DNA of 64,000 nt, from positions 1 through 64,000 of the forward strand of contig JBAVOR010000006.1 in the NCBI GenBank assembly GCA_049692255.1, in the 5' to 3' direction. Positions 18,832 to 27,678 of this stretch are shown one piece after another. The DNA comes from JBAVOR01 sp049692255. Lineage in GTDB: Bacteria; Babelota; Babeliae; Babelales; JACPOV01. A program made the position numbers and the translations under genes. The notes under the pieces are model-generated. The model had not been told where the DNA came from, did no database searches, and saw nothing but the letters and a program-made list of their open reading frames with translations. Each line of letters begins with the position of its first letter. The stretch's first letter is position 1.

Positions 18832-19847
18832 AAAAAGTATGGTTTCTCTTATTTTTCGCGCTACCACTCACAGGAACCATACCTCATCACTCATCAGAAA
18901 CAGATCATATGCATCTCTATTTGTGGGGGCTATATAACCATTTAGAACACAATAGCCATGCAGCGCAAGTGGCGTTACAACAAATTATTCACAATAATGG
19001 ATCTGTGTATGCGTATGCCGGATACATCGATTATCTCTTTGGCCAGCAATATTATCAAGATGTGCTTGCCATGGCGCCACTCATTACCAAAAAATTAGCG
19101 CACTTGCCACATCAACAGGTAATACTGGCGAAATCATTTGAAATTATGGGAAACGCGGCAGAAGCAGATAGGCTCATGATCAGTTTACACAATACCCATA
19201 AACACTTACCAGAGATAGCATATAGCGCCGCCATAGCTCATATACGCAATGGCTCTTCTTCCCAAGCTTTAGCAGTTGCTCACGATTTCTTAGATCACCA
19301 GCAAGATGCGCATACCCATTTTCTTTTCCATTTTTTATGTGCGCAGGTATACCTACGCATGAATAATATGGAAAAAGCGCAGGCGCATATTCAACACACT
19401 ATTACTGGCAATCCGCAATTTGAGCAAGGGTGGCTTTTATTTGGCTTGATACATGAGACTCAAGGCAACCTGGATCAGGCAATGCGCGGGTACCAGGCAT
19501 TTTTAACCCTTGTAGGGCATCATGATGGAGTAGAAAATCAGATCGCCCTCATCGCACATCAAAAACAAAATAGGAGAAAAGATCTTTTTCAATATGCTTT
19601 ACAACTGCATCGCGCAAAGGCTTATCCGCAGGCTTTAACCATTTTAAATACTCATATAAAAAACCATCCTCGTCATGTTCCGGCAATCCTGCTTAAAGTA
19701 GAAATCCTCTGTACGCTCCATCAGCGTGAAATAGCAATGCAAGAGTTGCAAAAACATTTAGCTGAAAATACAGAAAATCCCTATTTACGTAAGGCCATAT
19801 TATTCATTTCAAAACCAACCCCAACTAGCACGAGTGAAACAAATTAA
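18828..19847 (+). CDS. TPR protein, probably exported
   Basis: The start at 18828 follows AGGAGA by 4 nt and gives a hydrophobic N-terminus (MKKVWFLLFFALPLTG). An earlier ATG at 18813 is less likely. About 320 residues of TPR-like helical pairs follow, with pairs such as GWLLFGLIHETQGNLDQAM and AYPQALTILNTHIKNHP. It is translationally coupled to dciA. Such proteins act as scaffolds in envelope assembly or secretion. No partner is evident. Confidence 0.78.
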   Translation: MKKVWFLLFFALPLTGTIPHHSSETDHMHLYLWGLYNHLEHNSHAAQVALQQIIHNNGSVYAYAGYIDYLFGQQYYQDVLAMAPLITKKLAHLPHQQVILAKSFEIMGNAAEADRLMISLHNTHKHLPEIAYSAAIAHIRNGSSSQALAVAHDFLDHQQDAHTHFLFHFLCAQVYLRMNNMEKAQAHIQHTITGNPQFEQGWLLFGLIHETQGNLDQAMRGYQAFLTLVGHHDGVENQIALIAHQKQNRRKDLFQYALQLHRAKAYPQALTILNTHIKNHPRHVPAILLKVEILCTLHQREIAMQELQKHLAENTENPYLRKAILFISKPTPTSTSETN

Positions 19848-19862
19848 GAAAAAGCGATAACC

Positions 19863-19914
19863 GCGCTCATCCTGAGTGTTCGACGAAGTCGAATGTATCG
19901 AAGGACATGAGCGC
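19863..19914. repeat. REP-like palindromic element
   Basis: This is a 52-bp imperfect palindrome. The outer arms are GCGCTCAT and ATGAGCGC. The inner arms are TTCGAC and GTCGAA around GAA. The core CCTGAG...GAAGTCGAA resembles the dispersed CCTGAGCGAAGTCGAAGG-type repeats known from many bacterial genomes. It sits alone in the 183-bp gap between the TPR gene and murG. Confidence 0.6.
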
Positions 19915-20030
19915 ATTTTGCAAATTCATTGAATTATTGTTCCCAGCTTTAGACACCCGCTGCGTTATGTGCTATAAAAAAGAGGTATAACAGCTATACT
20001 CCTATACACTCAAGCAAAAACACCCAAGCC

Positions 20031-21074
20031 ATGAACACAAAAAAACCACGCATTGAACACGCACAAACTATAGCACTGGTTGCCGGCAAGTCGGGAGGGC
20101 ACATTATCCCCGCACTCACTATTGCTCAACAGTACAAAAAAAAAGATCCTAACACGCGACTAATTTTTTTCACTTCACAAACGCATCTCGATTACACCAT
20201 TCTTTCGCAATACCCGTTTATTACCCATATTCCATTACCGGCAGATCAAAAACCACGATTCTCACGTTCATTCTTTAAAAATGTATATTATTTTCTTTGG
20301 TCATTCTGGCGCAGCTACACTATTTTAAAACAGCAATCAGTGAGCTTAGTGATCAGCACTGGTGGCTATGTTTCCTTACCAGTGTCTATTGGCGCCTATC
20401 TAGCACGCGTTCCCATAGCGCTGCACGAGCTCAATGCCGTTCCTGGTATTGCTGCGGTATATATGGCTGTGTTGTGCACCGAAATCTTTGTCAGCTTTGA
20501 AACGAGTAAGAAATTTTTCCCCACCCATAAAACAAAGGCGCACCCCTATCCACTCAAATTTGATAAACACAAATTGATCTCAAAAGACAACGCACGAGAA
20601 CAACTTTCTTTTGATTTGCAAAAAAAAACGGTGCTGGTGTTGGGTGGCTCTCAAGGGTCAATCTTTTTAAACACCCTGGTAAAAGACTGGGTGTGCGCGC
20701 ACCCTACATTACACAGTAAGATACAAGTTATTCATCAAACCGGGCATCTTGATCATAACGATTTTAGCACATTATACGCACAGCATGGTATTACTGCACA
20801 GGTATTTACCTACCACCATGCCATTGAAACGTACTATCGAGCTGCAGATATTGTGGTGTGCCGTGCTGGCGCAGGCACACTCTTTGAATCACTCTTTTTT
20901 GAAATTCCTATTATTACTATTCCCTTGGAAATCGATTCGACAGCGCACCAAGTAAATAACGCACAAGAATGCGCACGCGCACACCCAGAACGCGTTACGG
21001 TATTACGCCAAGCACAGCTAGCAAAAGACCGCTCCACATTTGATCAAACGATGCAAAGTAAGCTAGGGTTGTAA
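20031..21074 (+). CDS. murG: UDP-GlcNAc:lipid I N-acetylglucosaminyltransferase
   Basis: MurG adds GlcNAc to lipid I on the inner membrane, producing lipid II for peptidoglycan. The N-terminal glycine loop reads GKSGGHIIPAL (19-29; usually GGTGGH). The second loop is STGGYVSLP near 110. HELNAVPG matches HEQNAVPG. The C-terminal nucleotide-binding part has LGGSQGS near 204 and CRAGAGTLFE near 280. The length of 347 is typical. It is a single gene here, without the usual mur/fts cluster. Confidence 0.92.
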   Translation: MNTKKPRIEHAQTIALVAGKSGGHIIPALTIAQQYKKKDPNTRLIFFTSQTHLDYTILSQYPFITHIPLPADQKPRFSRSFFKNVYYFLWSFWRSYTILKQQSVSLVISTGGYVSLPVSIGAYLARVPIALHELNAVPGIAAVYMAVLCTEIFVSFETSKKFFPTHKTKAHPYPLKFDKHKLISKDNAREQLSFDLQKKTVLVLGGSQGSIFLNTLVKDWVCAHPTLHSKIQVIHQTGHLDHNDFSTLYAQHGITAQVFTYHHAIETYYRAADIVVCRAGAGTLFESLFFEIPIITIPLEIDSTAHQVNNAQECARAHPERVTVLRQAQLAKDRSTFDQTMQSKLGL

Positions 21075-21109
21075 AAGTGAAAAATCGACCCAAGAACCCA
21101 TTGTGCTCT

Positions 21110-22987
21110 TCACTTGTTCGATGGCCAACCGTCAGGTTTTGCTCCCAAGCTAAAAACAAAATAGTTTAACCCTGCCTTACGAATTACCGGATAATGTTCA
21201 ATGCTCACGGGGCCTTTAATCAGTTGCTGGAAAAACTGTTCACCATAACTGTTTAAGGCACCGTTGGTTATAAAATTAGTATCTATGTGCGCAATTACGT
21301 ACTGCTTAATATCGGCAATGGTAGTAGCAGCATTTTTGCGGTAATCAAAGATCCATCTTTTTAGATTCTCTCCCAATTCACGCAGTACGCTATCGCTCAA
21401 TTGCACCTTATCATCCGCACCACTATAGTATTTTTTGTCGAAAAATATCCCTTGCGCAAACTGGTCAACACGCAACACACTCGGGTTCAACTCATAGTAA
21501 TAGGTACCCGAACCAGTCCCTTGAGGGAAAAAACAGTCTGCCAATAGCACCACTCCCCGTATTTTAGTGTCTTGCTCTATTAATAATCCATTGCTATTCG
21601 GTTTTAAATTATTTTGAATATCAGTAGTATTGTAGGGGTCTTTAATTGCGGTAAAAAATGCTTGCTTGCCCAAAGAACCGGTGTGCAATTTGGTCATAAA
21701 TTTTTTAGCTTTAGCTGCATCATTAGTGGATAATGCAACAATATATAACCAAGCCTGCTTTTCATTCACGCAGGGTCGAATCAGTGAAAAGTTAAACAGT
21801 TGGCCCACATTCATTTGTTTCAGCAGTTGGAAATCTTTAGTTTGATAACTGATCCAAATGGTATATGGTTCATCAAATAAAAGTTCTGCACTGCTTTCTG
21901 GTGACTGCTTATCTTTTTGTGCTTTTTTTATTTGCTCTTTCAATTGCGCCGTTGACTTTACCCAGAGCGAACAGGCTACAGGGGTAATATCACGAATTAA
22001 TCCATTGATCGGCTGAGAAAAATTGCCAATCCCTAACCCTTGTGCATCAACGCGAAGCGCACTACCATCATTGTATAATTCGTATGAATATAATAGCGAA
22101 GATTCTAACGTCCATTTGGGGTTTTTCTCGGTACCTGTGTTACTCACGTTACAAATACCAAAAGGAGCAATGGGTATGTATGCAAGCGGAGTAGTTCCAT
22201 CGGTAATGGTAAAGCCACGGTCAGTACCAACCGGTGGGCGAATTGCGTTTGGCGCATCTGCTTTTGTTTGAAGCATGCTAAACGTTTTCTGTTCCAATGT
22301 TACCGTGTATGGAGTGGCATCATAAGTAAACGCCAGCTGAACTTCTTTGTTGCTGTTATTAATAAATTGTCCTAAAAATGCAGTTCCTTCGCCTTTAACA
22401 TCAAGGCTTTCTCCTACCAGGGCACCGCGCCTACTAAACACACGGTAATAGTACACATTGCTATCATCTGGTCCCCACGAAGTAAGCAACCGATCATAAA
22501 ATTTATTCTTTTGCTGCGTTCCCTTATCTGCTGTATTGAACGTCTTTTTTTGCATCTCTTTCAGCTGATCTATCGTAGTAGGAAAAGCATTCGATTTGCC
22601 ATTTGTTTCTTGTGTACTCAACCAAATAGAAAAGAAAAGCTTTCGTTTGTAAAACTGTTCCCCAGAATTAGTAAATGGTGCTAACGCAACACTTTTATTC
22701 AAATTACCCCCAAACCGCGCGCCCATAACTGATGTTTGCTTTTCTTCACCAATAGTTATGGGTACCGGTGTATCGTTATACACCCGATAAGTGTATTGAT
22801 ACGAATCGGGCACCATACCAAACCCCATCCCCATTCCTTTGACTGAATTAATACCTCCGGTAAATGCTCCTTTAATTTGCGTGGTTGTTTGGTCAAAATT
22901 TTGGTTAAACGAATCGGTATCTTGATCGGCACGCACATATCTACCTATGCTTAACGTCAGTAACAGCACCATCACTCTACACTTCAT
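21110..22987 (-). CDS. Secreted protein of unknown function (625 aa)
   Basis: I start at ATG 22987 because AAGGAGTG lies 6-7 nt upstream and a signal peptide follows (MKCRVMVLLLTLSIGRYVRA). The 26 upstream codons lack either. The mature protein is ~605 residues, rich in beta-forming segments. Motifs such as YRVYNDTPVPITIG, YYYRVFSR and YSYELYNDG recur at intervals and suggest repeated beta-sandwich-like units. It contains few cysteines and no transmembrane helix. It ends 36 bp from murG in a convergent arrangement. I do not recognise the family; an exported lineage-specific protein is most likely. Confidence 0.75.
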   Translation of the reverse strand: MKCRVMVLLLTLSIGRYVRADQDTDSFNQNFDQTTTQIKGAFTGGINSVKGMGMGFGMVPDSYQYTYRVYNDTPVPITIGEEKQTSVMGARFGGNLNKSVALAPFTNSGEQFYKRKLFFSIWLSTQETNGKSNAFPTTIDQLKEMQKKTFNTADKGTQQKNKFYDRLLTSWGPDDSNVYYYRVFSRRGALVGESLDVKGEGTAFLGQFINNSNKEVQLAFTYDATPYTVTLEQKTFSMLQTKADAPNAIRPPVGTDRGFTITDGTTPLAYIPIAPFGICNVSNTGTEKNPKWTLESSLLYSYELYNDGSALRVDAQGLGIGNFSQPINGLIRDITPVACSLWVKSTAQLKEQIKKAQKDKQSPESSAELLFDEPYTIWISYQTKDFQLLKQMNVGQLFNFSLIRPCVNEKQAWLYIVALSTNDAAKAKKFMTKLHTGSLGKQAFFTAIKDPYNTTDIQNNLKPNSNGLLIEQDTKIRGVVLLADCFFPQGTGSGTYYYELNPSVLRVDQFAQGIFFDKKYYSGADDKVQLSDSVLRELGENLKRWIFDYRKNAATTIADIKQYVIAHIDTNFITNGALNSYGEQFFQQLIKGPVSIEHYPVIRKAGLNYFVFSLGAKPDGWPSNK

Positions 22988-23052
22988 AGCACACTCCTTC
23001 TTTTTAGTACCATAACTATGCCATTGCGCGCGAGCGAGAAGCAAGCATTCTA

Positions 23053-23083
23053 TTGACTTGATCAAAGGCGAGTGTGGTATAAT
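23053..23083 (+). promoter_or_regulatory. Sigma-70-type promoter with extended -10
   Basis: TTGACT (23053-23058) and a perfect TATAAT (23078-23083) are 19 bp apart, with TG directly before the -10 box. The gene at 23120 begins 36 bp downstream. Confidence 0.55.
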
Positions 23084-23119
23084 TGTAGTAGCAATAATGC
23101 TATAAAAATGGAGTAACTT

Positions 23120-23587
23120 ATGAAAAAACTATTCTTTTTATTGTTAATTATGGGAATGAGTATCTGTTATAGCTCATTAAAATCAGATAGTTATATAGTT
23201 AACAATTCAAATCAAAATATTGTTATTGGCATAGCTATAGATATTGCTTCAAAGCCTACTGGAAGATTTAATGGGCCTTATATCCATCATCCACTAGTTC
23301 CTGGTCAAACTGCAATACTGAGCAAGAATTTTACTGCAAGGCTGAATAAGTATTACAGCATAGAAACGGGACTTATAATAAGAGGTGTTGTAATTAATCC
23401 GAATGCAGATTATACGCAAGTAGCTGCTGGACCTATTCCCTATTTAGATAATGTAATTTATTCCTACTCAGGGGATGGAAAACTTACCTTTAAAGATGTA
23501 GAAACACCTCCAATGGTAAAACAAGAGCCTTGGTGGGAAGAAAAGGGGTGGTGGGACGTAAAAGATTTAGAACTATTAAAGCACTAG
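23120..23587 (+). CDS. Small secreted protein of unknown function (155 aa)
   Basis: A signal peptide covers residues 1-~20 (MKKLFFLLLIMGMSICYSS). The mature part is ~135 residues, mostly beta-strand, opening with SYIVNNSNQNIVIGI, which resembles the start of a beta-sandwich. The C-terminus has a tryptophan cluster (PWWEEKGWWD). TGGAG precedes the ATG and a strong promoter lies upstream. The last 12 bp overlap the end of the convergent PBP gene. No known family recognised. Confidence 0.7.
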   Translation: MKKLFFLLLIMGMSICYSSLKSDSYIVNNSNQNIVIGIAIDIASKPTGRFNGPYIHHPLVPGQTAILSKNFTARLNKYYSIETGLIIRGVVINPNADYTQVAAGPIPYLDNVIYSYSGDGKLTFKDVETPPMVKQEPWWEEKGWWDVKDLELLKH

Positions 23588-25513
23588 CAAATTAAACGCA
23601 GCGTTATCATTGCGTGCACACAACTCACCAGTGTAGCGGTTGACTGCAATTTCACGCAGGGCAGTATCAAGAGCAAACTGTTTCTTTTCATGCGCCAGTA
23701 ACTGATTAAACTGCACCCAGATAGGAAATGCCGTTGCTGCGGGGTACACATCTTTACCCATGGAACGATTATCGTCAAAGCCAATATACACAGCAGTGGT
23801 ATAGCTGGGCGTCGAACCGCAAAACCAGCACGTACGGCAGTCATTGGTGGTACCTGTTTTGCCAATGCATTCGGTAGTTAACTGTTCACCTTTGCGTGCG
23901 AGCAAACGTCCCATTCCTAAACTCAACACCCGTACCAATTGACCAACTACACCCGAAGAAAGCACTCGCTCTGCTGTTGCATTCACTTTAAAAGCGGTAA
24001 TACCGTTGTGTGTTTTGATCGCGCGAATACAGTTTGGTTCAACATACGTTCCATCGTGAGCAAAGACGTTAAACATACCGATCGCTTCTTTTAACGTGCC
24101 ATCAACACAGCCGAGCGCCAACGATGGATATGGTGGCAATCCATGGAGATGAAATTTCTTTGCTAATGCAATAACGTTACTAATACCCACTGAAAGCAAT
24201 GTTTTAATAGTCACGATATTATTTGAGTGCGTAAGCGCATATGCTAACGTCATTTCCCCTTCAAACCGTTCATTGTAATTGCGGGGCTGCCATACTTTTC
24301 CATGCACATCTATACTCAACGGCTCATCAATTTCAGCATGCGCAAATGTAAGGCCACTGCGCATAGCCGCTGAATAAATGATCGGTTTAAAAATAGAACC
24401 GAACTGTCGCTTTGCTTGCATGGCACGATTAAATTGTGATTGCGCATAGTTGTCGCCGCCAATCATTGCTTTAATTTCACCCGTATCAACCGCCATGCAC
24501 AGTAATGCACCATTAATATCGGAACCTAACTTATTTTTTAAATTAAGTAGGTTTTGGTTAAATACCTGTTCTGCCTGCTTTTGCATGGTACGGTTAAACG
24601 TGGTGTGAATGATATACCCGCCGCTGTACAACTTTTTCTTACCTACTATCTGTTCAACTTGTTGCCGCACATACTCACGAATAAACAGCCCCCACTCTTG
24701 TTTCTCTTCTTGTTTAATGCACAGCTCTTCTGCTTTTGCTTCTTGATAACATGCATCATCTATTAATCCCAACATGCGCATGCTATGCAATACAACGTTG
24801 CGTCGTTGCACAGCGCTCAATGGACAATACAGCGGGCAATAACAAGCTGGCGATTTTACAATGGCCGCCAAGGTTGCTGCTTGCGTCACTGTACAGTCAC
24901 TAATAGATTTACCCCAGAACCGTTGTGCGGCTGCTTCTACACCATAAATACCTGCACCAAAATATACATTATTCAAATACGCCTGCATAATCTGTTCTTT
25001 AGTGCATTGCGCTTCTATTACTAATGAAAAAAGCTGTTCCTTTATCTTGCGAGAAATCGTTTTACGCGCATCAAAAAAAAGAAGCTTTACCAACTGCTGC
25101 GTGATGGTGCTTGCACCTTGTACTATTTGGCGCCTATAACAATTGATAAGCACTGATCGCACAATCCCTTTAATTGATATACCGTGGTGAGCCCAGAAAT
25201 TATGATCTTCCGCTGCTACAAATGCATTAACCACATGTACAGGAATAAGTGAAAAAGACACAGGAACTCGTTTGTCAACAGAAAATCGGGTGATTTCTGC
25301 TCCATCATCGCTGAGCACAATTGATGGCACATCTTCACGAAACTTATCAAGCACGGTCAAGTCGACCACCGTGTATGAACCATAGATGTAGAAAAATATA
25401 CCAGCGCCAATACAGCTAGATAAAAGAAGCGTGGTAATAACGGAAGTGATAACACGGGAATACATGTAAGCGGCACTTTCTCGCATAGGCAAAAAAAAGA
25501 GCCGTATTTTCAT
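23576..25513 (-). CDS. Class A penicillin-binding protein (PBP1A type)
   Basis: This is a bifunctional peptidoglycan glycosyltransferase and transpeptidase anchored in the inner membrane. The transmembrane helix spans residues ~20-45. The GT51 domain has EDHNFWAHHG (catalytic E102) and QGASTITQQLVK near 132-143. The transpeptidase domain has S373-x-x-K376 (SIFKP), S430-x-N432 and K552-T-G. The family assignment is certain. The start is not: the ATG at 25513 lies inside a terminator hairpin, so ATG 25486 or ATG 25465 (preceded by GAGAAAG and giving a usual short cytoplasmic tail) are good alternatives. Oddly, three cysteines cluster right after the KTG motif (DCRTCWFC). The 3' end overlaps a convergent gene by 12 bp. 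Confidence 0.92.
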   Translation of the reverse strand: MKIRLFFLPMRESAAYMYSRVITSVITTLLLSSCIGAGIFFYIYGSYTVVDLTVLDKFREDVPSIVLSDDGAEITRFSVDKRVPVSFSLIPVHVVNAFVAAEDHNFWAHHGISIKGIVRSVLINCYRRQIVQGASTITQQLVKLLFFDARKTISRKIKEQLFSLVIEAQCTKEQIMQAYLNNVYFGAGIYGVEAAAQRFWGKSISDCTVTQAATLAAIVKSPACYCPLYCPLSAVQRRNVVLHSMRMLGLIDDACYQEAKAEELCIKQEEKQEWGLFIREYVRQQVEQIVGKKKLYSGGYIIHTTFNRTMQKQAEQVFNQNLLNLKNKLGSDINGALLCMAVDTGEIKAMIGGDNYAQSQFNRAMQAKRQFGSIFKPIIYSAAMRSGLTFAHAEIDEPLSIDVHGKVWQPRNYNERFEGEMTLAYALTHSNNIVTIKTLLSVGISNVIALAKKFHLHGLPPYPSLALGCVDGTLKEAIGMFNVFAHDGTYVEPNCIRAIKTHNGITAFKVNATAERVLSSGVVGQLVRVLSLGMGRLLARKGEQLTTECIGKTGTTNDCRTCWFCGSTPSYTTAVYIGFDDNRSMGKDVYPAATAFPIWVQFNQLLAHEKKQFALDTALREIAVNRYTGELCARNDNAAFNLLVL

Positions 25514-25525
25514 ACGGCTCTTTTT
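25491..25525 (-). terminator. Strong intrinsic terminator
   Basis: A 9-bp perfect stem (GAGCCGTAT/ATACGGCTC, 25499-25507 and 25512-25520) with a 4-nt loop is followed by eight T residues on the minus strand. On the plus strand five T follow, so it could work both ways. It fits the end of the 25549..25959 gene and overlaps the first possible PBP start codon. Confidence 0.85.
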
Positions 25526-25548
25526 ACAATTTATTCAACTCGTGTAAT

Positions 25549-25959
25549 TTACACTAAGAATTCTTCAGTATGAAGCTTTTTCTTAGGAGTTAAGCCAAGC
25601 TTTTTTTGAATCCATGTGCATTTTTTTACTGCAATTACTGCTGTAACTACGGCAGCTGTTGCAACAGAAAAAATTGCGAACTCTTTTGTTTTCAAACATG
25701 CTTTTACATCAGCAGCTTTAACAGTACGCAGGTAATTAACTGCTTTTTCAACTTTTTCGCTTACAAAGTTTTTCTTTTTCGTATCTGTAACTTTTGCCGT
25801 ATCAGTACTATTTTTATTCTCTACCGCAGCAATGTTACTATTCAGTTCTATTTTTTCTTCTTTAGTAAACACAGTATTTACCGTTGCATCAGCTGCTTGT
25901 TCTTGCGCAAAGCCAACTGTTGAAACAACAAGAAGTGAGAGTATCAAAAACTTTTTCAT
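25549..25959 (-). CDS. Small exported membrane protein of unknown function
   Basis: It has a signal peptide (MKKFLILSLLVVSTVGFA), then ~65 polar, Lys/Thr/Glu-rich residues. A C-terminal hydrophobic helix follows (FSVATAAVVTAVIAV, residues ~97-112) with a basic tail (CTWIQKKLGLTPKKKLH). AAAGGAT precedes the ATG and a strong terminator follows the stop. The layout suggests a bitopic protein with most of its mass in the periplasm. No family recognised. Confidence 0.72.
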   Translation of the reverse strand: MKKFLILSLLVVSTVGFAQEQAADATVNTVFTKEEKIELNSNIAAVENKNSTDTAKVTDTKKKNFVSEKVEKAVNYLRTVKAADVKACLKTKEFAIFSVATAAVVTAVIAVKKCTWIQKKLGLTPKKKLHTEEFLV

Positions 25960-26083
25960 GTAAAATCCTTTATGTAAAAGATAGTTCTTATATTCTTACA
26001 CAGATGACACTGGTTATGTTACTGTAATACAGAAACTTGTCAATATATTATTAACAAATGAAATAATAATACAAAGATTAATA

Positions 26084-26572
26084 ATGATTAATGCATTGCC
26101 AACTAAAAAATTTTATACAATCACCTTTACTCTTATCATACTTGAACTCTTGATTTCTTATGCTTGTGCTTGGAGCGCTCTACAATTAGTATTTGTATGG
26201 CTATGCATATCACTCTTGCAACCAACTTCACATGCACGCATTTGCTTTTTAAGTGCGTGGGTATTGGTGCGGGATTTTTGTATTGCTAGCACTATCATCA
26301 CTCCGCTGATTATGCTTATTGCGGTTATCAATAGCACTCGCTATGTACGCATTTTTTTTAATGGAGAAAGCACGGTGGTGTGCACTGGCATTATACTGTT
26401 TTTTGCCTATATCCATGAATATATACTTGCGCTCCCTGCCCATGCTACATTCTTTTTTATACCCTATACAGGACCTGCATTTTTTGCTACACTGTTACTA
26501 ATTGTATTATTATTGAAATATGGTTACATGGATAGGTGGACAATCGCTCATCGCAAGACATCTTCGCGCTGA
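26084..26572 (+). CDS. Hydrophobic membrane protein overlapping rnpB
   Basis: The 162-residue frame encodes about four to five transmembrane helices (ITFTLIILELLISYACAW, LVFVWLCISLL, ITPLIMLIAVI, TGIILFFAYIHEYIL, FFATLLLIVLLL). Its last ~15 codons run into the 5' strand of rnpB, which is unusual. The hydrophobicity over the whole length argues for a true gene. The size resembles small integral proteins such as MreD, but I see no diagnostic motif. No strong ribosome-binding site is visible. Confidence 0.5.
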   Translation: MINALPTKKFYTITFTLIILELLISYACAWSALQLVFVWLCISLLQPTSHARICFLSAWVLVRDFCIASTIITPLIMLIAVINSTRYVRIFFNGESTVVCTGIILFFAYIHEYILALPAHATFFFIPYTGPAFFATLLLIVLLLKYGYMDRWTIAHRKTSSR

Positions 26573-26894
26573 GAGGAAAGTCCGGACTCCTAACGAATAA
26601 GGGACCTTGGAAGAAGTTATATTCAATCAAGGGTGATGTTAAAATCAACGGAAAGTGCCACAGAAAATAACCGCCTTTTTTCAACCAAAAAAAGGCACGG
26701 GTGAAAAAGTGTGGTAAAAGCACACTGCTCAATATCAGTAATGGATTGAGCGGGCAAACCCTCCCTGGAGCAAGATCAAATAGCGCGTACGATTATTCGT
26801 TTCGATTTAAACGTGCTGGTAGATCGCGTCAGATAAATGATTGTCGTTCGGTCTTTGCAGGCTGATTACAGAATCCGGCTTATAGCCTATCCAT
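26528..26894 (+). ncRNA. rnpB: RNase P RNA, bacterial type A
   Basis: The catalytic RNA that trims the 5' leader of pre-tRNAs. The 5' conserved block GAGGAAAGTCCGGACTCC lies at 26572-26589 and the 3' block ACAGAATCCGGCTTAT near 26869-26884. The central conserved segments ACGGGTGAAAAAGTG and GAGCGGGCAAACCCTCC are present. Helix P1 is closed by ATGGATAGG (26528-26536) and CCTATCCAT (26886-26894), which sets the ends at 367 nt, a normal length. Confidence 0.93.
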
Positions 26895-26940
26895 GGATTC
26901 TTCAAAAATCCCCCATCCACATATCTAAGGTAGGCAGTAC

Positions 26941-27678
26941 ATGAAGCTCCTAAAACGTATCTTTCCCTATGCATGGCTTGCACCATTTGTTTGCTTCTTT
27001 ACCGGCTACTACCTTGCAGATCGCCTTTTTACTACCGCTTCATTTACTTGCCCCACATTAGTCGGCATGCCCTTGTACGAAGCGTGTACTCTTACTCACC
27101 GCTATGATCTTAACCTGCGCATTATACAGACTGTTGTTGATGACCAAAAACCGGCCCACACTATTATAAATCAAAAGCCGAGTGCTGGTGAGCATATTAA
27201 AGCCAAGCAAACGGTTTTTTGTACTCTCTCGTGTCTGAGCTCTACGCAGCTGGCCCCTTCATACGAAGGACAAAAAAAAGACACCATTAACGAAGATTTG
27301 AAAAAAAACAGCATTAAAGGGAAATTTCACCGAATTCCCTATCGCAGCATTCCAGACATGTGCATTGGACAAACCCCTACCACTGGAACACCAATCCCTG
27401 TTCAAGGCATTGATCTGTACATCACGCAATCGGTTCCTACTTTAGTGATTATGCCCAATCTCACGCATATAACAGCGCAAGAAGCAAAAAATATATTAGC
27501 TCAACAGAGCTTGGCACCGTTGCTCGTGCATGATGTTGCAGTAAATAGCACCCATCTTTGCACTAATTGTATCGTAACAGCTCAGCGCCCAGCGCAAGGC
27601 ACTGTTATTAATCTCTCACAGGCACCAAATATACAACTGCTTGTGCATGATAGCACCCATGATTATTTGATTGAATAA
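26941..27678 (+). CDS. Membrane-anchored PASTA-domain protein without kinase domain
   Basis: A single transmembrane helix lies at residues ~9-27. About three PASTA-like repeats follow. The first (residues ~38-95) has CPTLVGMPLYEACTL and INQKPSAGEHI; the last (~165-240) has MPNLTHITAQEAKNIL and TAQRPAQGTVI. PASTA domains bind peptidoglycan fragments and usually sit on Ser/Thr kinases or PBPs. Here no catalytic domain is present. A wall-sensing or wall-binding role in the periplasm is an inference. The gene ends in a 16-bp convergent overlap with gpsA. Confidence 0.75.
   Translation: MKLLKRIFPYAWLAPFVCFFTGYYLADRLFTTASFTCPTLVGMPLYEACTLTHRYDLNLRIIQTVVDDQKPAHTIINQKPSAGEHIKAKQTVFCTLSCLSSTQLAPSYEGQKKDTINEDLKKNSIKGKFHRIPYRSIPDMCIGQTPTTGTPIPVQGIDLYITQSVPTLVIMPNLTHITAQEAKNILAQQSLAPLLVHDVAVNSTHLCTNCIVTAQRPAQGTVINLSQAPNIQLLVHDSTHDYLIE

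Noticed and set aside
26571..26890. Possible frames inside rnpB on the minus strand
   Set aside because: The region is explained by RNase P RNA and the frame has no family resemblance.
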